Shown here: positions 39,639 through 46,623 of the stretch, piece by piece
Numbering within the stretch: the first letter of the stretch is position 1
Layout: the number at the start of each line of letters is the position of its first letter
From: an uncultured Mucispirillum sp.
GTDB taxonomy: Bacteria; Chrysiogenota; Deferribacteres; Deferribacterales; Mucispirillaceae
NCBI GenBank assembly: GCA_944325215.1
Contig: CALUZC010000006.1
Location: 1-64,000, forward strand
Direction of reading: 5' to 3'
DNA length: 64,000 bases
The notes under the pieces: generated by a model
What the model saw: the letters and a program-made list of their open reading frames with translations, nothing else
Databases searched by the model: none
What the model was told of the DNA's origin: nothing
Program-made: the position numbers and the translations under genes

Positions 39639-39755
39639 ATTATAAAAACTATCCGATTTATTCGGGAGTTTTTATCCCTTATGAATTTTAAACGGTGAGT
39701 TTTAAAATTCGGCATTAAGGGGTAGGTGGAAGGGGCGAGTCCCCCTTCCAGACAT
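39639..39755 (+). repeat. Structured repeat family 2, copy F1
   Basis: Three hairpins in a row. (1) ATAAAAACT / AGTTTTTAT around ATCCGATTTATTCGGG. (2) CCCTTATGAATTTTAAAC / GTTTTAAAATTCGGCA plus TTAAGGG, with conserved loop GGTGA. (3) GGAAGGGG / CCCCCTTCC. Stems differ from F2/F3 in a compensating way. Hairpin 3 encodes the last residues of the gene at 39,715. Confidence 0.85.
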
Positions 39756-40119
39756 TTTTTATGCCGTAAACTTTTATCCATGAATCATTTTGCCACTCTA
39801 TTTTGCCATAAATTGAATATTCTTTATTATCCCAAATAATTATAGAGTTTGAAGCATCTTTATTTTTAAAAAAATCAACTATTTCTGCCTTATCCCCCAT
39901 AATGTAAAATTTTAAAAGGGTAGATGATTTTTCTAGCTTTCCGAATGTTTCAAGCTCTTTCATTGTTAGTGGTTGAGCATGAACTCTTGCTTGAATATCT
40001 ATTATATTATAATTTGCTATACCATCATTAATAACTGAAACTTTATTATAGATTGTTGTTGTAACTGTTTTTTGGATACCAGAAACCGCAGAAAGAGCGG
40101 CATTTAATACATTTATCAC
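39715..40119 (-). CDS. Head-tail connector-region protein
   Basis: 134 residues. Contains SGIQKTVTTTIYNKVSVIND, VHAQPLTMKELETFGKLEKS and NKEYSIYGKIEWQNDSWIKV, a beta-rich profile seen in small neck proteins of similar phages. The last 10-12 residues (KGDSPLPPTP) are translated from hairpin 3 of structured repeat F1, so the repeat has replaced the natural C-terminus. A putative late promoter lies 59 bp upstream. Confidence 0.65.
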   Translation of the reverse strand: MINVLNAALSAVSGIQKTVTTTIYNKVSVINDGIANYNIIDIQARVHAQPLTMKELETFGKLEKSSTLLKFYIMGDKAEIVDFFKNKDASNSIIIWDNKEYSIYGKIEWQNDSWIKVYGIKNVWKGDSPLPPTP

Positions 40120-40177
40120 AATCTTATCTCCACAATACGTATTATTATGATAAAATTGTATTAAGTTTTAATAGATA

Positions 40178-40213
40178 TATACAGCTAAGGTATATTATTA
40201 ATATTTATTATAT
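40178..40213 (-). promoter_or_regulatory. Putative late-promoter element, copy 2
   Basis: On the minus strand: TATAATAAATATTAATAATA, TACCTTA, GCTGTAT. Near-identical to copies 3 and 4 and placed 59 bp before the gene at 40,119. Confidence 0.65.
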
Positions 40214-40242
40214 AGTGAAGTATTATTTTAGATAAATTTTTA

Positions 40243-40322
40243 GGATAAAAACTCTTTAGTAAGTGCGGGAGTATTTACTACGACCAAACGCTAAATAAAA
40301 AATACACGGATGTATTTTTTAT
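40243..40322 (+). repeat. Structured repeat family 3, copy G1 (CsrA-like hairpin)
   Basis: TTTAG / CTAAA enclose AGTAA / TTACT, followed by the hairpin AAAAAATACACGGATGTATT (40,302-40,313 is ATACACGGATGT). The loop has GGA but one mismatch to the CsrA consensus. Copy G1 lacks the first AGGA hairpin present in G2-G4. Confidence 0.75.
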
Positions 40323-40780
40323 TATTGTTTTGGAGGTCTTAATTTCCATTTAACACTTTTTCGCATATCACCCGTATCAATAAGCGGATTTGATGAACCT
40401 TTTTTTTCTATTGTATAAGGTGAGTTAGGTGGTTCTTTTAAATTAGTTATTTCTTTTTGAATAAATCCAACAAAAAGTTCACCAGCTTTTGATAATGCCT
40501 GCTGTTCATCCATGCCACCAAAAATACTTTGGACTGTAATATTTATAGTTTTGTTAGCTGCTTTATTTCCTGCTGGTATCATAAAAGGTCGCTCAGGTAT
40601 TCTTTTGGTGCCTTGGTCATTATCTCTTGCCACAGTAGTTACATCTTTACCATTAGGGTAAGTATGTGTGCCTTTAAAAAAGCCCACATCCACAGTGCCA
40701 AACTGTAATTTCAGCTTTTCAAGCACTGCCGTCAATAAATCATTTTTATTTACTTTTGGAGTGTTTGTATTTATGTCCAT
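40322..40780 (-). CDS. HK97 gp10 / Mu gpG-like tail completion protein
   Basis: 152 residues. VDVGFFKGTHTYPNGKDVTT followed by IPERPFMIPAGN, and the C-terminal NPLIDTGDMRKSVKW, are the typical features of head-tail joining proteins of this family. Its stop codon touches structured repeat G1, and a type I toxin-antitoxin locus begins about 20 bp upstream of its start. Confidence 0.8.
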   Translation of the reverse strand: MDINTNTPKVNKNDLLTAVLEKLKLQFGTVDVGFFKGTHTYPNGKDVTTVARDNDQGTKRIPERPFMIPAGNKAANKTINITVQSIFGGMDEQQALSKAGELFVGFIQKEITNLKEPPNSPYTIEKKGSSNPLIDTGDMRKSVKWKLRPPKQ

Positions 40781-40798
40781 GATACCACCATTTTTTAT

Positions 40799-40827
40799 TT
40801 GAATAATTATAAAAAGTTTGATATATT
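40799..40827 (+). promoter_or_regulatory. Promoter of the type I toxin mRNA
   Basis: TTGAAT (40,799-40,804), 17-bp spacer, TATATT (40,822-40,827). The message would start near 40,834 with GCAGTTGGG, complementary to sequence at its own 3' end (41,033-41,044). An identical promoter faces it at 41,047-41,075. Confidence 0.75.
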
Positions 40828-40879
40828 AGCGGTGCAGTTGGGAATAGGTGGTTGCCTACTTTTTTAGGAGGCAGGCTTT

Positions 40880-40957
40880 ATGATATATGAAAGCTGGGTG
40901 TCAATCATTGCTCTAACTTTCATAATTGCCTTTGCTTTAATTATTATAAAGCGATAG
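40880..40957 (+). CDS. Putative type I toxin peptide (25 aa, hydrophobic)
   Basis: 25 residues: MIYESWVSIIALTFIIAFAL, then IIIKR. One membrane helix and a basic end, the layout of small type I toxins (Fst, Ldr, TxpA/BsrG types). AGGAGG lies 8 nt before the ATG. It reads opposite to the late genes around it, has its own consensus promoter, and is faced by an antisense RNA gene with an identical promoter. It is probably kept silent by that RNA and, when made, would depolarise the membrane. No sequence family is assigned. Confidence 0.75.
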   Translation: MIYESWVSIIALTFIIAFALIIIKR

Positions 40958-40963
40958 CGTTCA

Positions 40964-41040
40964 TAAAAAAACCGCCTAAGTGAGCAGACTTCGGCGGATT
41001 AAAAAAAATATTTTAAATCTCTGAGGCAATCACCCCAACT
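40964..41040 (-). ncRNA. Putative antitoxin antisense RNA
   Basis: On the minus strand a promoter TTGAAT (41,070-41,075), 17 bp, TATATT (41,047-41,052) would start an RNA near 41,040. It ends at a strong terminator: CCGCC / GGCGG hairpin (40,972-40,997) followed by T7 (40,965-40,971). The RNA, about 77 nt, is antisense to the 3' part of the toxin message, as in TxpA/RatA and BsrG/SR4 systems. Late-operon read-through has the same polarity and would also act as antitoxin. Confidence 0.7.
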
Positions 41041-41132
41041 GCACTTAATATAAACTAGTTTTCCATTTCATTCAAGTAAAAAGTTAAAATGATTTTAAAT
41101 TTTTTTATTATTTTTACTTACTATTTTTTAAA

Positions 41133-41254
41133 GGTTATAAGATTTTTGGCTAGTTCTAGGCGGCTTTTAAATCTGGCAAAGGAGTTTACACAAAAAGGTA
41201 AATGACTGAAGACAGATTAAAAAACAACAACGAAATAGCCAAAAAGATATAACC
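41133..41254 (+). repeat. Structured repeat family 1, copy B
   Basis: Outer stem GGTTATA / TATAACC with AGA opposite GA, continued by TTTTTGGCTA / TAGCCAAAAA. Conserved CTAGGCGGC. Inner stem TTTTAAATCTG / CAGATTAAAA. Apical GAGTTTACA...GGTAAATGA. AACAACGAA follows the inner stem. It starts at the stop codon of the gene at 41,256. Confidence 0.88.
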
Positions 41255-41255
41255 G

Positions 41256-41636
41256 CTAATTAATGAGTGTTATTCCGCCGACACTCGCCAACCACGCAAG
41301 AAAATCTCTCCCATACACCGTTGACGCCATAAAATCCTCAAACATATCATTTATAGGTTTTGCCTGCATACCCACAGATACATCACCCACAGATGCAGAG
41401 TTGATTATACCGCCACTATTTCCACTGCTCCCTGCTGTTGCATCTTCTGGCATTTCATAAATCATTAGATAATGAGCTACAACTAAACATGCTGCATCAG
41501 TATTATAGCAATTATCTATATTTAATACAGGAAAACGACATTTTACCTGATTATAATAATCTGCGATTTTATCTTTTACTATTTCAAACTGTGGGAATTT
41601 CTTTAAAAAATAATCTATAAACTCATTATTTGTCAT
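41256..41636 (-). CDS. Head-tail adaptor, DUF4054 family
   Basis: About 126 residues from the ATG at 41,636. NNEFIDYFLKKFPQFEIVKD and NTDAACLVVAHYLMIYEM, then a Gly/Ser-rich loop and YGRDFLAWLASVGG, is the DUF4054 pattern found between capsid and tail genes. The longer frame upstream is structured repeat F4. Confidence 0.78.
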   Translation of the reverse strand: MTNNEFIDYFLKKFPQFEIVKDKIADYYNQVKCRFPVLNIDNCYNTDAACLVVAHYLMIYEMPEDATAGSSGNSGGIINSASVGDVSVGMQAKPINDMFEDFMASTVYGRDFLAWLASVGGITLIN

Positions 41637-41647
41637 AATATTCTCAT

Positions 41648-41748
41648 GTAATAATCTTATTGCAAAATTATCCGACAAGTGCGGGAATTTTGCTCCTTAC
41701 AGCAAAGGGGGAGTTGGGAGGGGGAACGGCTGCGGAGTTCCCACCCCA
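41648..41748 (+). repeat. Structured repeat family 2, copy F4 (variant)
   Basis: Hairpin 1 is GCAAAATT / AATTTTGC around ATCCGACAAGTGCGGG, so its stem sequence differs while the loop resembles F1. Hairpin 2 is shortened (CCTTACAGCAAAGG). Hairpin 3 is a GC-rich GGGGGAAC...GTTCCCACCCC. Confidence 0.7.
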
Positions 41749-41759
41749 GTATTTATCTG

Positions 41760-42062
41760 TCATTTTTTCTCTACTGCCTTTTTTACAGTTTCTACTGCCT
41801 GATTTACTGCTTTTTCATTTCTTTCTATTTCTTTCTTTTCATCATTTATTGCATTATCTGCTTTTAAATTATCTTGTTTTTTATCATCAAAAGTAATAAA
41901 CCCTTTTTCTTCCCATATTTTTAAATGTGGGTATTCTGCAAGTAAACTATTAAAATCATCATTATTTAATTCATTTATTTCATGATGTCCTTTCAATGTT
42001 ATTTCTTTTCCATTTTTTAATCTAAAAGAACAACTATCGTTATGTAATATTATTATTTTCAT
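41760..42062 (-). CDS. Small head/neck-module protein, unknown
   Basis: About 100 residues from the ATG at 42,062. Beta-rich N-terminal half (IIILHNDSCSFRLKNGKEIT, then LKGHHEINELNN) and a Lys/Glu-rich helical C-terminal tail. It lies between capsid and DUF4054 genes. Function unknown; proteins like this often bridge capsid and connector. Confidence 0.6.
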   Translation of the reverse strand: MKIIILHNDSCSFRLKNGKEITLKGHHEINELNNDDFNSLLAEYPHLKIWEEKGFITFDDKKQDNLKADNAINDEKKEIERNEKAVNQAVETVKKAVEKK

Positions 42063-42110
42063 GTTAGCATCACCTTTTAAAAAAAATAAGTGCATTTTTA
42101 TCTATAGTAA

Positions 42111-42313
42111 GGCAATAAGATTTTTGTGCTGGTTCTAGGCGGCGAGCGGTTTTCAGCGAGGACACTTTTTCCCTAGCGAGTAGCGTAGGAAACAGAAAAA
42201 GTGGCTGGGGCAGTTGTTCCAGCGGGATTTTTTATTTCCTCCTTACTCAGTCGGAAAAATCCCACCTCGTAAAATGCACTCGCCAACACCGAAACAGCCA
42301 AAAAGATATTGCC
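42111..42313 (+). repeat. Structured repeat family 1, copy C (expanded)
   Basis: Outer stem GGCAATA / TATTGCC with the same AGA/GA mismatch, then TTTTTG...CAAAAA and CTAGGCGGC. The inner part is expanded: stem GGCGAG / CTCGCC holds two hairpins, ACTTTTTC / GAAAAAGT capped by CCTA/TAGG, and GGGATTTTT / AAAAATCCC. It begins next to the stop codon of the capsid gene. The compensating outer stem makes it clearly the same family. Confidence 0.85.
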
Positions 42314-42315
42314 GA

Positions 42316-43353
42316 TTATGCCGTGAAATAACTTCTAGCTATCATGTAAGGCTTATACACAATAGTTCCAAAACTTCCGCTTGAAAATTTTTGTGATGAG
42401 TAAGTCTCATATCGCACAACAGGGCTTGCAAGTGCAATTTCAGAAAAACCCAGCACAGCAGTTTCTGCTACATTTGCAGCTTCTGTATTTTCTATGCGGC
42501 ATACCATCACATCATTACTGTTATAAGCAGCGTCAAGCTCTGGAGAGTTTACTATTTTCAAGTTATGAAATGTTTTCTTTAACACTTCTTCTACAGTTTG
42601 CCCGTATTGGTTTACAACAGAAAAGTTCATAGCTCTTGCATTAGCAATACCTATTGTAATATTGCTGTCACTTGATGCCCAGCCACGAGCTTTTGTTATA
42701 ACATCCTGTATTAAATCTCTAACATCTTTAAAAAATGTATCAAATGTAGTATTAGCAATAGTTGAGCTTGCTGTTTTATAAACATCTAATGATGGATTAT
42801 TTAAAAATCCATAAACAGGGTATGCTCCACTTTGCTTTGTGGTACCAAAAAAAGCAGTGTTATTAAACTCAATAGCAAGAGTTTCAAGTGCTGCTGCATA
42901 CATTTCTGCTTCGTTTGAGATGTTAGCAAGTGCCATTTGGGCTGATTCTAAATCGCCAGGCTGAGCTTTTACTGAAAATCTATAATGTCCCGCATATATA
43001 AACTGTGGGTTTAATGATACTGTTGGGGCATTATCTTTATCCGTATATGGTTTTGTTTCACCAAGCTGTTCAAGGTTGCGTGTTAATATATCATTCTGCT
43101 CCCACATGCCCAGTTTTTTACGGTTACCTATGATTTCATCAGCCGTTCTTTTTCTTGTAATAATTCTCACTAAATCAGCAGAGATTTTTGTAAGAATACC
43201 AGCAGGCATATATACATTTGATGGTGTAATACCAGCAGGACCACCATCCATCACCTGCACTTTGGCAGTGTTAAATATACCTTTTCTGTTAAGTTCGTCC
43301 ATTATGGCTTTTTTGCCATCCATTGTTTTCATTTTGTCTTTTAATCCATTCAT
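42316..43353 (-). CDS. Major capsid protein (DUF2184-like)
   Basis: 345 residues. DLVRIITRKRTADEIIGNRK, the aromatic FIYAGHYRFSVKAQPGDLES, and the C-terminal ASPVVRYETYSSQKFSSGSF followed by KPYMIARSYF fit DUF2184-type HK97-fold capsids. It follows the decoration and protease/scaffold genes. No cleavage site was evident to me. Confidence 0.82.
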   Translation of the reverse strand: MNGLKDKMKTMDGKKAIMDELNRKGIFNTAKVQVMDGGPAGITPSNVYMPAGILTKISADLVRIITRKRTADEIIGNRKKLGMWEQNDILTRNLEQLGETKPYTDKDNAPTVSLNPQFIYAGHYRFSVKAQPGDLESAQMALANISNEAEMYAAALETLAIEFNNTAFFGTTKQSGAYPVYGFLNNPSLDVYKTASSTIANTTFDTFFKDVRDLIQDVITKARGWASSDSNITIGIANARAMNFSVVNQYGQTVEEVLKKTFHNLKIVNSPELDAAYNSNDVMVCRIENTEAANVAETAVLGFSEIALASPVVRYETYSSQKFSSGSFGTIVYKPYMIARSYFTA

Positions 43354-43362
43354 TATAAACTC

Positions 43363-43824
43363 CTATCGTGTTACAAATACAATACCATTAGGCTCTGCAC
43401 CTTGTTTTACTGCCCAGCCAGTGTTTTTAGCATCTGCCACATCGCTGTCACTAAATGCAAGTGTGTTATCAGCACTTTTTATAAATACTTTATTATTTAC
43501 AGTTGCACTAGCAGAGTATGTATTTTCAACGGCTACCACACCGAACACACATACAGTTACAGTTTGCCCTGCGGGGATACTCATTCCTGATTCCTGCCCT
43601 GTAAAATAACCGTCTTTGATTATGATGCCTAAAACAGCACCATCACCTGCAGCACCTGTTACTTTACCATCAACACTGCCTTTTTTAACAAATCCGCCAA
43701 CTGTGCAGGTATCATCTTCTGTTACAAAATGCTCTAAAAGTTTATAACTTTCAGCAGCTTCTACCAGTGTTCCTGGCACTGCTACTCCTAACCCATTTCC
43801 TACTGTTGTTTGAAACTTATCCAT
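43363..43824 (-). CDS. Capsid decoration / structural cement protein
   Basis: 153 residues, Gly/Val/Thr-rich with TEDDTCTVGGFVKKG, AAGDGAVLGIIIKDGYF and an SIPAGQTVTVCVFGVVAVEN segment, typical of small beta-tulip capsid stabilisers of the DUF2190/gp24 type. It lies between DUF2213 and the capsid gene. Confidence 0.75.
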   Translation of the reverse strand: MDKFQTTVGNGLGVAVPGTLVEAAESYKLLEHFVTEDDTCTVGGFVKKGSVDGKVTGAAGDGAVLGIIIKDGYFTGQESGMSIPAGQTVTVCVFGVVAVENTYSASATVNNKVFIKSADNTLAFSDSDVADAKNTGWAVKQGAEPNGIVFVTR

Positions 43825-43835
43825 AGTTTTACCTC

Positions 43836-45122
43836 TTATTTTATATAATCAAAAAATTCACTATCATTACTGCTTTCATATTTAAAGCCGCTATCCTGCA
43901 CCCTAGCTTTCACATATGCTTTAAAGCTTGCTTTAGCATCACTAACTCTAACTCTTTCACCGCTCACAACTTCATAAGCATACTGATAAATTTCATCAGA
44001 GCTCATTCCTGCCATATTAAATGAACCTGTAAAACGTTCTACATCATGGTATGCAGCTATTGCATCTTGAGTACGTTTTCTTTCATTCAAAATCGCCTTA
44101 TTGATTTCAGCATCCATTGTTTTTTTAGAAATAGAAGGGCGGGCATCACCTACCTGTTTTTTCTCTTCTTCCTGTTTTTTTTCTAATGCGTCATCATCTT
44201 CAGTGTGAGCTTCTTCCGTTTCTTCTTCACTTAAAAAGTTATTAAAAAGCGAAGCAAAACTATTAAAGGCTTCTTTCATTGCAGCCACATCGCTGTCTAC
44301 TGTTTTTTCATCTACCACATCTTCATCATCTGTTTTTGATGTTTCTGACGGCTCATACCCAAGCTCCTCCGCCTTTTTTAAAATGGTTTCAAATTTTTCT
44401 TCTTCGCCACCTTCAAAGTCAGTATCAGGTTTTACTGCAATGGCTACTATTTCCCTGATAAGCTCTCGCTTATCTGTGTCATCTGTTTTGTTTGTAATGC
44501 ATTCATCATATACTTTTTTCGCATGTGATAATGCATACAACGCATCTTGTTTTAAATTTTTTGGCATATTATTTACCTCTCTATTTTTACTGCCTTGCGG
44601 CATTTCATCTGCTATACGCACTTCTTTTCCACTTCTACCATTTTCCACAACCGCTAGATGATTATATTTAATACCTTCCTGCTTAAACTCATATTTTTCC
44701 CCATTATATTCACCAGCTTCTTTTTTATAATAAGCTTTATATCCTGGCGATAAATCTACAATACCTTTTGCTGTTATTTCTTCTATTGCATCTTTGTCAT
44801 ATATCTTTATATCAGCTATTAAATAAGGCTCTTCAAGCCTTACTTCACCAGAAATTGCTCCAACTTTTAAATCTCTTTTTTCAGGTTCTACCCATTCATG
44901 CCCAAGCTTAACTGGCATACCTTCAAAGTCCTTCGCAGTCTTTTCAAGCTCTGCCCATGGTCTATAAACTTTATAAATTTCACTATCTTGCAGCTCATCG
45001 CTAATCTCTCTTCCCAAATATTCAAACACTCCAGCCTTTGCTATTTTATTGTCTTTAATTACCAAATATCCGTTTTCATCAAAATATCTATTACTCTTTG
45101 TATCTAATGTTATTTTTTTCAT
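43836..45122 (-). CDS. DUF2213 prohead protease/scaffold-like protein
   Basis: 428 residues. N-terminal domain (about 1-170) with AGVFEYLGREI, LKVGAISGEVRLEEPYLIAD, IVDLSPGYKAYY and YNHLAVVENGRSG, the DUF2213 signature. The C-terminal half is acidic and Glu/Lys-rich (scaffold-like), ending with a capsid-binding type tail (GSFNMAGMSSDEIYQYAYEV). It probably combines maturation protease and scaffold, like Mu gpI/Z. Confidence 0.82.
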   Translation of the reverse strand: MKKITLDTKSNRYFDENGYLVIKDNKIAKAGVFEYLGREISDELQDSEIYKVYRPWAELEKTAKDFEGMPVKLGHEWVEPEKRDLKVGAISGEVRLEEPYLIADIKIYDKDAIEEITAKGIVDLSPGYKAYYKKEAGEYNGEKYEFKQEGIKYNHLAVVENGRSGKEVRIADEMPQGSKNREVNNMPKNLKQDALYALSHAKKVYDECITNKTDDTDKRELIREIVAIAVKPDTDFEGGEEEKFETILKKAEELGYEPSETSKTDDEDVVDEKTVDSDVAAMKEAFNSFASLFNNFLSEEETEEAHTEDDDALEKKQEEEKKQVGDARPSISKKTMDAEINKAILNERKRTQDAIAAYHDVERFTGSFNMAGMSSDEIYQYAYEVVSGERVRVSDAKASFKAYVKARVQDSGFKYESSNDSEFFDYIK

Positions 45123-45131
45123 ATATTATCC

Positions 45132-46247
45132 TTATTTTTTCTTAACTAATATATAACCATAACCATCTGGACTTTTTTTTATTTCTTCGTTTGTATCAGG
45201 TATCACACCAACAGCAATGCAGCGGCAGTTTGGTCTATCTCCTGGTTTTCCATAATAAAAGCCACGCTTTGCACTATGGCTAATAATTGCCTCATTGCTA
45301 CCATATTTAAATATGCGGTGGTTATTTTGAGCATGCCCGCCTATTCCAGACGACACTCTCTCATCATCAGCGGTCAGCCATTCATAATATTCAATACCTA
45401 GTGCTGTGTTTTGCACTTGCTTAAAACTTTCTACTGCTTTATGTATCTGGTCTCTTGCAATAAATACAGCTCTGTCTTTACTTACACCCTTTATTCTTTT
45501 TAAATTTTTTATTAACTCTTTTTGATTTCCAGAGATAATACCCTGCGATAATGCTACCTGCATATCTTTTAATACTTCCTGCGGTATGCTTTTTATAAGT
45601 GTCAGATTTTCATTTATTACAGCATTCATTATCTGCTCATAATATTCACCACTAACCGACATGTTAGGGAAGCTGCTTTTGTAAGAGCCATAAACATATC
45701 TATATAAATTATTAAGTTCTTTATCAGTCCATTCACGAGCCAAAAGCTCAGCTCTGCCTGTATAATAATCAAAAAGGGAAGAAAGGCTGCTTGTGTAATC
45801 TACTATCTCTTTTTTCTTTTTAGGATATTTTGCGTCAATCTCTGATATTATTATACCCAGTAACTCTTTCCATGCTCGTTTACTTTCATCTGGGCTTTTT
45901 CTTTTCTTTCTGCCATAAAGCTGCCTTTCAATATCCGCTATCTCGCTCTCATGCTCTTTGAAAAAATTATCCCATTCGTCAAAAGAGCCTTCGTCCATAA
46001 CTCTCTCTCGTGTCATTCTGAACGCCTGCAAAGCAGGCAGTGAAGAATCTAAAACAGTATTTTTTACACCTTCTTCAGTTAGTTCAAAGATAGCTTCTAC
46101 TAAACTGCTAAAATTTTCCACAATATTATCTGTAAAATTTTTAAGTAGTCGTGCATACTGCACGGCATAGCTTTCACCATATATTTTTGGCACTTTTACT
46201 TTTACATGTTTTCTGTTGAGTTTCTCTTGCAGTTCTTTCAATTCCAT
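45132..46247 (-). CDS. Phage Mu F-like minor head protein
   Basis: 371 residues. The C-terminal Mu F/SPP1 gp7 domain is clear: FIARDQIHKAVESFKQVQNT, then YEWLTADDERVSSGIGGHAQ, and GKPGDRPNCRCIAVGV. It works at the portal in head morphogenesis. Near residues 66-79 the sequence LDSSLPALQAFRMTRE is translated from an inserted palindromic repeat (46,011-46,050) read in frame. A late-promoter element is 30 bp upstream. Confidence 0.88.
   Translation of the reverse strand: MELKELQEKLNRKHVKVKVPKIYGESYAVQYARLLKNFTDNIVENFSSLVEAIFELTEEGVKNTVLDSSLPALQAFRMTRERVMDEGSFDEWDNFFKEHESEIADIERQLYGRKKRKSPDESKRAWKELLGIIISEIDAKYPKKKKEIVDYTSSLSSLFDYYTGRAELLAREWTDKELNNLYRYVYGSYKSSFPNMSVSGEYYEQIMNAVINENLTLIKSIPQEVLKDMQVALSQGIISGNQKELIKNLKRIKGVSKDRAVFIARDQIHKAVESFKQVQNTALGIEYYEWLTADDERVSSGIGGHAQNNHRIFKYGSNEAIISHSAKRGFYYGKPGDRPNCRCIAVGVIPDTNEEIKKSPDGYGYILVKKK
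46011..46050. repeat. CATTCTGA...GAAGAATCT palindromic repeat, copy H1, in frame in a CDS
   Basis: TGTCATTCTGAAC, a GCCTGC / GCAGGC hairpin, then GTGAAGAATCT, wholly inside the F-like head gene and read through without a frame change. Other copies: 52,622, 56,014 and 62,805. Confidence 0.85.
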
Positions 46248-46276
46248 GGTTTGATACTATATTAAAATGATTGGTA

Positions 46277-46312
46277 GATACAGATAAGGTATATTATTAA
46301 TCTTTATTATAT
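46277..46312 (-). promoter_or_regulatory. Putative late-promoter element, copy 3
   Basis: On the minus strand: TATAATAAAGATTAATAATA, TACCTTA, TCTGTAT. It lies 30 bp before the F-like head gene. Confidence 0.65.
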
Positions 46313-46546
46313 ATTGATTGATATATTTTTATGATTTTTTATTTTTTCTAAATTTTGGCTTGTAAGGGCTTTTTATGCTTGAAATGATAATTTATACACA
46401 ACCGCCATAAACTTTTAAAAATAAACATTTATAAACAGTAATTTTGGGGTATTATTAAATTTATGAGAGAAGCATTTTTAATTTAAAATACTTCTCTTAT
46501 TATTTTCCTTGATTATTTTTTAATTAGTTAGTATATTAACCATATC
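46313..46546. other. Non-coding spacer with a plus-strand hairpin
   Basis: No ORF. A hairpin AGAGAAGCATTTT / AAAATACTTCTCT (46,466-46,498) is followed on the plus strand by TATTATTTT and could terminate a rightward transcript. Otherwise I see nothing. Confidence 0.5.
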
Positions 46547-46623
46547 AAGATAAGGTTGTGTAAGGAGATGCCGTTACACAATTAATTTTAATCCGTGCAA
46601 GACTACGATTAAAGCCTTATCTT
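46547..46623. repeat. Three-way-junction structured element at the portal stop
   Basis: A 9-bp outer stem AAGATAAGG / CCTTATCTT encloses two hairpins: TTGTGTAA / TTACACAA with loop GGAGATGCCG, and TTTAAT plus CGT / ACG plus ATTAAA. The portal stop codon lies in the outer stem, as with family 1. Only one copy is seen in the window. Confidence 0.7.

Noticed and set aside
39617-39781. Longer N-terminus for the neck protein at 39,053
   Set aside because: The extra 55 codons are translation of structured repeat F1 and of the end of the neighbouring gene; a strong ribosome site precedes the ATG at 39,616.
41133-41254. Small self-cleaving ribozyme (hammerhead or twister) in the family 1 element
   Set aside because: CTGAAGA in copy B suggested a hammerhead core, but it is not kept in the other copies and the remaining conserved bases are missing.
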